Shown here: positions 1 through 6,099 of the stretch, piece after piece
Layout: the number at the start of each line of letters is the position of its first letter
How positions within the stretch are numbered: the first letter of the stretch is position 1
NCBI GenBank assembly: GCA_036725605.1
Contig: DAIMDW010000072.1
Coordinates: 1-7,744, forward strand
Origin: CALBTQ01 sp036725605
Lineage (GTDB): Bacteria; Lernaellota; Lernaellaia; Lernaellales; Lernaellaceae
DNA: 7,744 bases
Reading direction: 5' to 3'
Notes under the pieces: generated by a model
The model's database searches: none
What the model saw: only the letters and a program-made list of their open reading frames with translations
Told to the model about the DNA's origin: nothing
Translations under genes and position numbers: made by a program

Positions 1-19
1 AGCAACAAAGAAGCAAGAA

Positions 20-65
20 GGGGATGCTCTTGACTTGCGCGGTTATGGGTGTCCCCGATTTTTTT
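20..65 (+). terminator. Weak terminator-like element, possibly for an upstream gene
   Basis: GGGGA at 20-24 can pair with TCCCC at 52-56 across a long 27-base loop, and a run of seven T follows at 59-65. The short stem and long loop make this a poor intrinsic terminator. It may be the 3' end of a gene lying before the window, or chance. Confidence 0.2.
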
Positions 66-152
66 AGGACCAACAAATACCTTTCTTGACCTTTTTAAAA
101 GCGGAATGACAAGAAAGGATCGGCGTTTTGCCGCAGGCTTCTCATCGCGGAT

Positions 153-180
153 TTGCACGCCTGACAATTCGGGTTATAAA
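153..180 (+). promoter_or_regulatory. Candidate sigma70-type promoter for the oligopeptidase gene
   Basis: TTGCAC at 153-158 and TATAAA at 175-180 are separated by 16 bases. The -10 box is close to consensus and the -35 box is poor. A second -10-like TATATT lies at 202-207 without a good partner. The protease start follows at 243 with AAGGA at 229-233 as ribosome-binding site, 9 bases upstream. Nothing else is recognisable in 1-242. Confidence 0.3.
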
Positions 181-242
181 GGCATGTTTAAAAATCGTGA
201 TTATATTGCCGGAACATTTTTGACAGACAAGGAAAGCCGAAG

Positions 243-2129
243 ATGAAATCGCACATTCGCCTGATTACCGTTCTCGCCTTGGTTCTGTTTTCGCTGACGC
301 TCTCCGGCGCGCTGCTGGCGCGCGAACGCGGCGAAATCGAACCGCAGTTCACCTGGGATCTGACCGCGCTGTACGCGAGCCCGGTCACGTTCAACGAGGC
401 CAAAAACGCCTTCCTGCCCGAAGCGGAAAAGCTCAACGCCTACAAGGGTCGCCTCGGCGAATCGCCCGCGACGCTCAAAGCGGCGCTGGACATGCTCTAC
501 GGCCTGGAGAAGGAAATCCGCCGCCTGGAGGCCTACGCGCACAAGATGCTGGATCAGGACACCCGCATCGCCGACAACAAGGCCCGGCAGCAGGAAACCG
601 AAACCCTGCGGGCGCGCTGGTCGGAGATGATCGCCTGGGTCGATCCGGAGATCATCGCGCTGGGCCAGGACAAGGTGAACGCGCTGCTGACCGACGCGAG
701 CCTCAAGGATTACCGCTATCCGCTCAGTGAGACGCTACGCAAACAAAAGCACATTTTGCCGCCGGAGCAGGAGGCGATTCTGGCCGCCGCCGGCGATACC
801 CACGGCACGCCGTACAACGCCTACATGCTGTTCACCAACGCCGACATGCCCTTCGAGACGATCACCCTCGAAGACGGTTCGCAGGTGAAGGTCGACTACA
901 CGAACTTCGACAAGATCCGCCGCGGGCTGGTCGAAAGCGACCGCCGCGCGGTGTTCGCCTCGTTCATGGGCCTGCACGACAAATACAAGCGGACCATCGG
1001 CGAGATGCTCTACGGCCAGATGAAGATCCACGCCTTCTACGCCAAGCAGCGCGGCTACGAGAACACGCTGGAAGCGGCGCTGGACATCGACGGCATCGAT
1101 CCGCAGATCTACCGCAGCCTGATCCAGGCGGCGCACGACAACCTGCCGATCTTCCATCGCTACCTGAAACTCAAGGCCCGCGCGCTGGGCAAAGACAAGC
1201 TGGCCTACACCGATCTGTACATGCCCTTCACCCGCGACGTGAACATCGAGATGGATTACGCGCAGGCGCAAAAGACGCTGCTGACGGCCTTCGCGCCGTT
1301 GGGCAAGGACTACGTGAACACGGTCGGCGAGGCGTTCAACAGCCGGTGGATCGACGTGTACCCCAACGAGGGCAAGGACAGCGGCGCCTATGCCAGCGGC
1401 TGGGCCTACGACGTGCATCCGTACGTGCTGATGAACTACACCGACACCTACAACGAGGCGCTGACGCTGGCGCACGAGTTGGGCCACGCGATGCACTCGT
1501 ACAACTCGAACAAAACGCAGCCCTTCCCCATTTCCTATTACTCGACCTTCGTGGCCGAGGTCGCCTCGACCTTCAACGAGAACCTGCTCAACGACACCAT
1601 GCTCAAGAAGGTCAAGGACGACGACGAGCGTTTGTTCCTGCTCGGCAACTTCCTGGACGGCACGATCAAAGGCACGTTCTTCCGGCAGATCCAGTTCGCC
1701 GAGTTCGAGCTGATCATCCATGAGAAGGTGGAAAAGGGCGAGCCGCTGACCGGCGAAATGCTCAACGGCATCTTCATGGACCTGGTCAAGAAGTACTACG
1801 GCGTGGACGAGGGCGTGACCGAGGTGCCCGACTACCTGGCCGCCGAATGGGCCATCGTGCCGCACTTCTATTACAACTTCTACGTCTTCCAGTACTCGAC
1901 CAGCGTGGCCGCCGCGAGCCTGCTGAGCGAGGACGTGCTGGCCAAAAAGAAGGGCGCGCTGGAGCGCTACACCGGCATGCTCAAGGCCGGCGGCTCGAAG
2001 AACCCGGTGGAGATTCTGCAGGATGCGGGCGCGGACATGACCAAACCCGCCGCCTACCAGGGCCTCATGGAGCGGGCCAACCGCTACATGGACGAGGTCG
2101 AGAAGATCCTGGCCAAGCGCGGTCTGTAA
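243..2129 (+). CDS. pepF: M3-family oligoendopeptidase F with N-terminal signal sequence
   Basis: This 628-aa zinc metallopeptidase should cleave oligopeptides to smaller fragments. The catalytic motif HELGH is at residues 411-415 (zinc ligands H411 and H415, catalytic E412). The third ligand is probably E439 in FVAEVAST, 28 residues after H411, matching M3 spacing. A conserved PepF block, PHFYYNFYVFQY (from P540), holds H541 and Y551, which probably correspond to the substrate-stabilising His and Tyr of the family. The N-terminal part (about 35-150, from QFTWDLTALY) resembles the PepF N-domain. Length is slightly above the usual 600 aa because of residues 1-26: KSHIR followed by a roughly 20-residue hydrophobic stretch ending ALLA. 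This looks like a signal peptide or membrane anchor, so the enzyme may act in the periplasm, whereas classical PepF is cytoplasmic. The ATG is supported by AAGGA 9 bases upstream. The gene appears monocistronic, ending 28 bases before a strong terminator. Family assignment is very secure; export is inferred. Confidence 0.95.
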   Translation: MKSHIRLITVLALVLFSLTLSGALLARERGEIEPQFTWDLTALYASPVTFNEAKNAFLPEAEKLNAYKGRLGESPATLKAALDMLYGLEKEIRRLEAYAHKMLDQDTRIADNKARQQETETLRARWSEMIAWVDPEIIALGQDKVNALLTDASLKDYRYPLSETLRKQKHILPPEQEAILAAAGDTHGTPYNAYMLFTNADMPFETITLEDGSQVKVDYTNFDKIRRGLVESDRRAVFASFMGLHDKYKRTIGEMLYGQMKIHAFYAKQRGYENTLEAALDIDGIDPQIYRSLIQAAHDNLPIFHRYLKLKARALGKDKLAYTDLYMPFTRDVNIEMDYAQAQKTLLTAFAPLGKDYVNTVGEAFNSRWIDVYPNEGKDSGAYASGWAYDVHPYVLMNYTDTYNEALTLAHELGHAMHSYNSNKTQPFPISYYSTFVAEVASTFNENLLNDTMLKKVKDDDERLFLLGNFLDGTIKGTFFRQIQFAEFELIIHEKVEKGEPLTGEMLNGIFMDLVKKYYGVDEGVTEVPDYLAAEWAIVPHFYYNFYVFQYSTSVAAASLLSEDVLAKKKGALERYTGMLKAGGSKNPVEILQDAGADMTKPAAYQGLMERANRYMDEVEKILAKRGL

Positions 2130-2157
2130 GCCGAACACGATCGACATTGTAAAAGCG

Positions 2158-2188
2158 GGGACACGATTTCATCGTGTCCCTTTTTTTT
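2158..2188 (+). terminator. Strong rho-independent terminator of the oligopeptidase gene
   Basis: GGGACACGAT at 2158-2167 pairs perfectly with ATCGTGTCCC at 2171-2180 over a TTC loop, and eight T follow at 2181-2188. It lies 28 bases past the peptidase stop codon and should separate that gene from everything downstream. Confidence 0.95.
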
Positions 2189-2213
2189 GCGGGATGTTCA
2201 AGGCAAGCACAGC

Positions 2214-2231
2214 TTACGCCGGACGGCGTAA
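2214..2231. repeat. Short perfect hairpin at the edge of the repeat mosaic
   Basis: TTACGCC at 2214-2220 pairs with GGCGTAA at 2225-2231 over a GGAC loop. It lies just outside the left arm of the larger paired element at 2234-2373 and starts the non-coding repeat cluster that fills most of 2190-2470. No T-run follows, so it is not an intrinsic terminator. Confidence 0.6.
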
Positions 2232-2233
2232 AC

Positions 2234-2373
2234 TGTGGCACACAAGCCACGTGATTCTGAGGAGCGCCTTAGCGCGACGAAGAATCTACGTTCACCAACG
2301 AGAGATCCTTCGCTTCCTCCTTCGCCAAGGCTTCGGAGGATCAACGTTCAGGATGACTTACTCGTGTGCCGCA
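2234..2373. repeat. REPIN/MITE-like paired-hairpin element
   Basis: The outer arms TGTGGCACACAAG (2234-2246) and CTCGTGTGCCGCA (2361-2373) are inverted with 11 of 13 bases matching. Inside them GTGATTCTGA (2251-2260) and TTCAGGATGAC (2347-2357) are again imperfectly inverted. Each half folds by itself. On the left, GATTCT (2253-2258) pairs with AGAATC (2281-2286), with GCGC at 2264-2267 and 2272-2275 inside. On the right, GATCCT (2304-2309) pairs with AGGATC (2337-2342), with CCTT and AAGG at 2319-2330 inside. GTGGC/GCCAC (2235-2239, 2246-2250) forms another small stem. From memory, motifs of the type 'GTCATTCTGAG...GAAGAATCT' and 'GATCCTTCG...CAGGATGAC' recur between genes in many bacteria. 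No transposase is encoded, so if mobile it is non-autonomous. Short open frames crossing it are not genes. Confidence 0.7.
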
Positions 2374-2375
2374 TT

Positions 2376-2390
2376 TTTGGCGAAGCCAAA
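2376..2390. repeat. Short perfect hairpin
   Basis: TTTGGC at 2376-2381 pairs with GCCAAA at 2385-2390 over a GAA loop, directly after the right arm of the paired-hairpin element. It roughly mirrors the hairpin at 2214-2231 on the other side, so the two may mark the outer limits of one larger element. Confidence 0.5.
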
Positions 2391-2430
2391 GGTGTGCTGA
2401 CATGCGCAACGCACGAAGATAGCTTTATAC

Positions 2431-2455
2431 CATGCCCGGGCAGGCGGGCATCCGG
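2431..2455. repeat. REP-like palindromic unit
   Basis: ATGCCCG at 2432-2438 pairs with CGGGCAT at 2445-2451 over a six-base loop, followed by CCGGG. The motif resembles the 'CATGCCCGC...GCGGGCATCC' type of intergenic repeat that I recall from many proteobacterial genomes. It is a different repeat from the paired element just upstream, so the spacer seems to have collected unrelated repeats. From here to about 2549 I see nothing further that I can name. Confidence 0.5.
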
Positions 2456-2549
2456 GAGCGGCCGATACTTTTCCCGACCTTTTTTCCCCGGCTTTTTCCG
2501 GATCGATATCAACCCGATGAAGAATATTCCCTAAGACCGTTACCGGCGA

Positions 2550-2578
2550 TTGCATTCCGGCGTGCGGCCGAGGATACT
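2550..2578 (+). promoter_or_regulatory. Candidate promoter for the single-TM protein gene
   Basis: TTGCAT at 2550-2555 and GATACT at 2573-2578 are spaced by 17 bases and lie about 35 bases before the start codon. Each box only partly matches consensus. The strong terminator at 2158-2188 means the downstream gene needs its own promoter, which favours a site in this region. Confidence 0.3.
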
Positions 2579-2613
2579 TTTTTTAAATTCACGCACGCGG
2601 GAGAGGATCAGAA

Positions 2614-3210
2614 ATGAATTCCAATGTCGGGGGGATCGTCGCCATTTCGTTGGCGATTTTGTCGGTGCCGTTGTTGTTTTTGTTCGTGTTCGGGATCCTC
2701 AAATTGATGGAGCGGACGCTGCGCAAAGAGTTGACGCCGCTGCACGCGGACATGGGCGGGGAGATCGTCCAGAACTTTTTCACCGGCACCTACCTCAAGG
2801 TGCTGCGCGACGGGCTGGAGGTGCGCATCAACCTGACGCTGGGCGGGCGCAACGCGCCGCCGCGCCTGCATCTGCAATGGCTGTCGCCGCTGGGCTTCAA
2901 CCTGTACGTGTGCAAGGAAAATTTCGTCACCAAGGGACTGAGCAAACTCGGCGCGCTCAAGGAGATCCGCCTGGGCTTGCCGGTCGACGACCGCTTTTTC
3001 ATCCGTGCCGGCGACGAGACGGCGGCGATGAACTACCTGATGGATCGCGGCCGCTACGAGACGGTCGACTGGTTTTTCCAGCAGGGTTTTAATACGCTCA
3101 CCGGCAACAAGCAGACGATTTTGATCTCCAAGCCTCACTACAAGGATCAGGATCTGCAACCGGCGCAGATAAAGGACTACCTGGAGCGGATGAAGAACCT
3201 GCTGGTCTAA
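2614..3210 (+). CDS. Membrane-anchored hypothetical protein (198 aa)
   Basis: I do not recognise a family. The protein has one strong hydrophobic helix at residues 7-30 (VGGIVAISLAILSVPLLFLF and on), followed by a basic/amphipathic stretch KLMERTLRKEL. The rest (about 40-198) is a soluble domain of mixed alpha/beta character without cysteine pairs or an obvious catalytic motif. The helix has no lipobox and no clear cleavage site, so it is probably a single-pass inner-membrane protein. The positive charges following the helix suggest that the C-terminal domain lies in the cytoplasm. The ATG is supported by GAGAGG just upstream. GC content and codon use look like those of the neighbours. It stands alone after a repeat-filled spacer, and about 110 bases separate it from the next gene, so any link to that lipoprotein is only positional. 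The frame is convincing; function is unknown. Confidence 0.85.
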   Translation: MNSNVGGIVAISLAILSVPLLFLFVFGILKLMERTLRKELTPLHADMGGEIVQNFFTGTYLKVLRDGLEVRINLTLGGRNAPPRLHLQWLSPLGFNLYVCKENFVTKGLSKLGALKEIRLGLPVDDRFFIRAGDETAAMNYLMDRGRYETVDWFFQQGFNTLTGNKQTILISKPHYKDQDLQPAQIKDYLERMKNLLV

Positions 3211-3319
3211 ATGCCGAAAGGCGAAAAATATACCTATCTTCCATAAATCCGGAAAATACTTGTTTTTATTTCCGTTAAATGTTTGGATACTCCCACGGAT
3301 ATTTGCGGGAGGTTTTTTG

Positions 3320-5278
3320 ATGAAATACAATCTGTGGACCGTATTGCTGGCACTTATTTTGTGTGTAGGTTCGATATTCTATTGCTCGTGCGACGACGAT
3401 GACGACGACAACGACGACGCGAGCGGCGACGACGACACGACCGACGACGACGACACCACGCCTGATGATGATGACGACACCGGCGACGACGACACCGGCG
3501 ATGACGACACGGGCGACGACGACACCGGCGATGACGACACGGGCGATGACGATACCGGCGACGACGACACCGACGTGTGCACCGGCTGTCTCATCGGCGA
3601 GGAATGCTACGACGACGGCGACACGAATCCGGCCAACGTCTGCGAAATCTGCGACGTCAGCCAATCGACCACGGACTGGACCGACAACGACGGGGCCAGT
3701 TGCGAAGACGGCACGTACTGCAACGGTGACGATACGTGCCTGAGCGGCGTGTGCGATCAGCACGCCGGCGACCCCTGCCCCGACGACGGTGAGTATTGCA
3801 ACGGCACCGAGTCGTGCGACGAAGCCAACGACGAATGCGACCACACGGGCGATCCATGCTCGGAACCGCGATATTGCAACGAAGACGAGGACGAATGCCT
3901 GTTGGCCTGCTACGAGGACGCGGACTTCGATCAGCAGGGCAACCCGGACGTCATGCAGTCGCTGGACGAGGACGAATGCCCCGCCGGCTACACCACCGAC
4001 GATCAGGATTGCGACGACACCGATCCGTTGACCTTCACCGGCGCGCCGGAGCTGCCCGACGACGGCATCGACCAGAACTGCGACGACGCGGACCTGGTGC
4101 ACGCGGACGACAACGGCATCTTCGTCTCCGGCTTGGGCAACGACGACAATCCGGGCACGATGGCCCTACCGAAGCTGACGGTGCAGGCCGCCGTCACGGC
4201 CGCGCTGGCCGCCGGGAAGGTCGTGTACGTCGATCTGGGCGTGTACCCTGAAAGCGTCACGTCCGAAGTGTCGGTCTTCGGCGGGTACGATGCGACCGAA
4301 GGTTGGTCGCGCGACATCGACGCGAACGTTTCGGAAATTCTGGCCACGGCGGAGTGGGCGCTGAAAACGACGGGAACCGGGCTGGTCGCGGTGGAAGGCC
4401 TGTCGCTGGGGGGCGGCGCGGGGGCCAACGCCACCTACGGCCTGTACGCCTACACGCGCACGATGATCGTGCACAACGACATCGACGGCGGTCATCCGAC
4501 AGGCACCTCGACCGGTGTGCAACTCACTTGGACCGCCAACGGTTCGATCCTCTACGACAACACCATTCTCGGCGGCACGGACGCCGCGCGGCATTACGGC
4601 GTGAACGCCACGGCCGAAGTGCTGCTGATCGACAATCTGATCATGAGCGGCGACACCGGCTCGGAAACGCTGTACGCGGTGGAGTTGCAGGATTACAGCT
4701 CGGTGCTGATCAACAACGTGATCGTCGCGGGCACCGGCACCAACATGAGCTACGGGGTGGAAGTGCGCAGCATGCCGTTGCTGCGGATGTTCAACAACAC
4801 GATCCTGGGCGGCAGCGGCAACAACACGTCGTTCGGCGTGGCGAACATCACCTACGGCCAAACCGCCTTGCTGGTCAACAACATCATCACCGCCGGCACC
4901 GGCACGGGCAACCGGATCGCCCTGTACAACACCGACACCGACGAAGAAACGATGTTGATCTTCAACGACCTGTATCCGGGCACCGGCAGCAACTACCTGC
5001 GGGTGAACTCGACCTATGTGACCACCATCGAGGATGTCAACAGCTGCGGCTGGGACGGCTGCATCGAAGCGACGGGCAACATCGGCGCGGAGCCGGGGCT
5101 GGCGGATCCGGGCGCGGGCGATTATCACCTGAGCGCGGCCAGCGAATGCATCGACGCGGGCTTCGACGCGACCGACTGGTTCCCGCACTACGCGCTGCTG
5201 ATCAAGGATTTCGAGGGCGACGATCGTCCGCAAGGCTTGTGGTGGGACATCGGCGCGGACGAATGGGTCGCGCCCTGA
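3320..5278 (+). CDS. Poly-Asp-tethered lipoprotein with Cys-rich repeats, MopE-type motif and beta-helix domain
   Basis: The start is ATG 3320, with GGGAGG at 3307-3312 seven bases upstream; an in-frame TTG at 3260 lacks such support. The 652-aa product begins with a hydrophobic leader (1-23) and probable lipidated C24 in YCSC, a weak lipobox. An acidic tether follows (25-85), ending in six GDDDT units at 55-84. Residues 87-215 are Cys-rich, with repeats of about 26 residues (YCNG at 133 and 159, GDPC at 150 and 177) of a kind I recall from deltaproteobacterial surface proteins. A MopE-type motif, DQDCDDTDP through DGIDQNCDDAD, spans 228-258; that family is linked to metal binding. From about 262 the chain resembles DUF1565/pectin-lyase-like right-handed beta-helices: the NPGT..LPKLTVQAAV opening, many NNxI-type turns, and a C-terminal ECIDAG...DIGADEW signature. 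It is probably surface-exposed and either structural or ligand-binding. No catalytic residues can be assigned. The neighbouring EF-hand gene converges, with 25 bp between the two stops. Confidence 0.9.
   Translation: MKYNLWTVLLALILCVGSIFYCSCDDDDDDNDDASGDDDTTDDDDTTPDDDDDTGDDDTGDDDTGDDDTGDDDTGDDDTGDDDTDVCTGCLIGEECYDDGDTNPANVCEICDVSQSTTDWTDNDGASCEDGTYCNGDDTCLSGVCDQHAGDPCPDDGEYCNGTESCDEANDECDHTGDPCSEPRYCNEDEDECLLACYEDADFDQQGNPDVMQSLDEDECPAGYTTDDQDCDDTDPLTFTGAPELPDDGIDQNCDDADLVHADDNGIFVSGLGNDDNPGTMALPKLTVQAAVTAALAAGKVVYVDLGVYPESVTSEVSVFGGYDATEGWSRDIDANVSEILATAEWALKTTGTGLVAVEGLSLGGGAGANATYGLYAYTRTMIVHNDIDGGHPTGTSTGVQLTWTANGSILYDNTILGGTDAARHYGVNATAEVLLIDNLIMSGDTGSETLYAVELQDYSSVLINNVIVAGTGTNMSYGVEVRSMPLLRMFNNTILGGSGNNTSFGVANITYGQTALLVNNIITAGTGTGNRIALYNTDTDEETMLIFNDLYPGTGSNYLRVNSTYVTTIEDVNSCGWDGCIEATGNIGAEPGLADPGAGDYHLSAASECIDAGFDATDWFPHYALLIKDFEGDDRPQGLWWDIGADEWVAP
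3482..3571 (+). repeat. Six in-frame 15-bp tandem repeats encoding GDDDT
   Basis: Units start at 3482, 3497, 3512, 3527, 3542 and 3557. They differ only at third codon positions (GAC/GAT, ACC/ACG). Units 1-2 and units 3-4 form an exact 30-bp duplication, which points to recent slippage or unequal exchange. Because the unit is a multiple of three, copy-number change would alter tether length without shifting the frame. Confidence 0.95.
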
Positions 5279-5303
5279 CGAGGTGGTTGAATAGGGAAAA
5301 GCG

Positions 5304-5777
5304 TCAGGCTTCCACGTCCACGTTGCTGATGGTGTCGGAAACCGACAGGCTCATGTTCTCGGCGTAGGCGCTGAGGATCGAGGTGGTGGTGTTGTTCGCG
5401 AGGATCGACATGCCGCTCGTGCTCGATGACGAATCGCCGTTGATCGAGGTGAGCAGCGTCAACTGCAGGTCGGCCATCATCTGCTGCGTAGACAGCACCA
5501 GGGACAGTTGCTGGCCGCGCGTTTCGGAATAGCTGTCGTATTCGTCCTGGCTGACCGAATCGTCGCCGTCGGTGTCCATCGCGCTGAAGATGCTGTTGGC
5601 GTAACCGGAGGAGGATGTCGCCTGGGCCAGATAGGAACTCAGTTCATCCTTGTTGATAGCCTCGTCGCCGTCGGCGTCGATCGACGAGAAGGTCGTCGAG
5701 GTCGTCGAGGTCGTGGAGGTCGTCGACGTACCGTAATAGGCCGACAGGATACTCGCGGAACTGATGGCGATGCTCAT
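5304..5777 (-). CDS. Small EF-hand calcium-binding protein
   Basis: The 157-aa product contains two canonical 12-residue EF-hand loops, D34-A-D-G-D-E-A-I-N-K-D-E45 and D68-T-D-G-D-D-S-V-S-Q-D-E79. Both have Asp at loop positions 1, 3 and 5, Gly at 4, a hydrophobic residue at 8 and Glu at 12, so both should bind Ca2+. Between them lies a helix-loop-helix spacer typical of a paired EF-hand. The N-terminus is Ser/Thr-rich, with an STT repeat at 18-29 ending just before the first hand. The C-terminal half (about 85-157) is Ser/Thr-rich with no recognised domain. There is no signal peptide, lipobox or membrane helix, so it is cytoplasmic or exported by a non-Sec route. The start is well supported by GAGGTG at 5782-5787 on the minus strand. 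It resembles the Ser-rich EF-hand proteins common in Proteobacteria, whose roles are mostly unknown. It converges on the large lipoprotein gene and diverges from the regulator gene. Confidence 0.88.
   Translation of the reverse strand: MSIAISSASILSAYYGTSTTSTTSTTSTTFSSIDADGDEAINKDELSSYLAQATSSSGYANSIFSAMDTDGDDSVSQDEYDSYSETRGQQLSLVLSTQQMMADLQLTLLTSINGDSSSSTSGMSILANNTTTSILSAYAENMSLSVSDTISNVDVEA
5689..5724 (-). repeat. Four 9-bp tandem repeats encoding Ser-Thr-Thr
   Basis: On the plus strand the unit is GAGGTCGTC, with starts at 5689 (first base A), 5698, 5707 (last base G) and 5716. It encodes the STT run in front of the first EF-hand. Like the GDDDT repeat it is in frame and could vary in length. 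Confidence 0.85.
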
Positions 5778-6037
5778 TTTTCACCTCTTCATAAGGGATT
5801 ATCGTAAAAAATCCGCGCGGACTTTGTATCGTTTCTGTTGCGATTCGGTAACAACGAGGGTCGAAACACCATTCCGGTTCGGGCGGAAAACTTTATTTTT
5901 CAGCCTGTTACAAAATGAAACGGCACTATCATTGGATTTTCGAATGTTGTAATTTCCAATTTGCTTCCATGGAAATTTTAGTATAAATGTGTAGTTAATC
6001 TTCATTAGGCCAAGAAAAGCGGTTTTACGAGCATGAA
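5778..6037. other. AT-rich divergent intergenic region
   Basis: The region is much richer in A/T than the genes around it and has no credible gene. It should hold the promoter of the EF-hand gene on the minus strand and upstream sequence of the regulator. An inverted repeat, AATTTCC (5951-5957) and GGAAATT (5971-5977), encloses the palindrome TTCCATGGAA (5965-5974). A -10-like TATAAA follows at 5982-5987, but its best -35 partner is only 15 bases away. These may be regulator sites or ordinary AT-rich noise. Confidence 0.4.
5825..5854 (-). promoter_or_regulatory. Possible promoter of the EF-hand gene
   Basis: Read on the minus strand, TTGTTA (5854-5849) and GATACA (5830-5825) are spaced by 18 bases and lie about 50 bases before the start codon. 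Both boxes are only partial matches, so this is a weak candidate. Confidence 0.22.
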
Positions 6038-6066
6038 TTGACTCCGCTCGGATTATCCTCTATATT
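6038..6066 (+). promoter_or_regulatory. Near-consensus sigma70 promoter of the tetR-family gene
   Basis: TTGACT (6038-6043) and TATATT (6061-6066) each match the consensus at five of six positions, with the ideal 17-base spacing. Transcription should begin near 6073, inside the palindrome at 6068-6085 and about 27 bases before the ATG at 6100. It is the best promoter in the window. Confidence 0.75.
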
Positions 6067-6067
6067 T

Positions 6068-6085
6068 ATTGACCGATCAGTCAAT
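6068..6085. promoter_or_regulatory. Probable TetR-type operator overlapping the transcription start
   Basis: ATTGACCGATCAGTCAAT is an 18-bp palindrome with one mismatched symmetric pair (consensus form TTGACYGATCRGTCAA). It starts two bases after the -10 box and covers the expected transcription start. Bound protein there would block polymerase. Its size suits a TetR-family dimer, and the regulator gene begins 15 bases later, so negative autoregulation is the simplest reading. Confidence 0.7.
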
Positions 6086-6099
6086 TGAAGGTGAGTGCG

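Noticed and set aside
49..246. 65-aa frame upstream of the oligopeptidase gene
   Set aside because: It has no RBS, overlaps the peptidase start and probable promoter, and its composition is unlike the real genes.
735..2147. Long minus-strand open frame (470 aa) across the oligopeptidase gene
   Set aside because: It is a composition shadow: rich in Val, His, Gly and Arg without domain patterning, fully antisense to a clear M3 peptidase.
2194..2534. Short plus-strand frames in the repeat-filled spacer
   Set aside because: They follow the inverted repeats; no RBS and no domain pattern.
3260..3319. TTG 3260 as start of the large lipoprotein
   Set aside because: It would put 20 extra residues before a complete lipoprotein leader. 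ATG 3320 has GGGAGG seven bases upstream.
3482..3571. CRISPR-like regular repeat
   Set aside because: The units are contiguous 15-mers in frame with no spacers; they encode GDDDT.
3275..5233. Long minus-strand frames opposite the large lipoprotein gene (3275-4102 and 4166-5233)
   Set aside because: The Val-rich runs come from antisense GAC/GAT codons of the poly-Asp tether; no RBS or recognisable fold.
5812..5821. TCCGCGCGGA followed on the minus strand by six T, as a terminator
   Set aside because: A perfect palindrome this short leaves no loop, and no minus-strand gene ends there.
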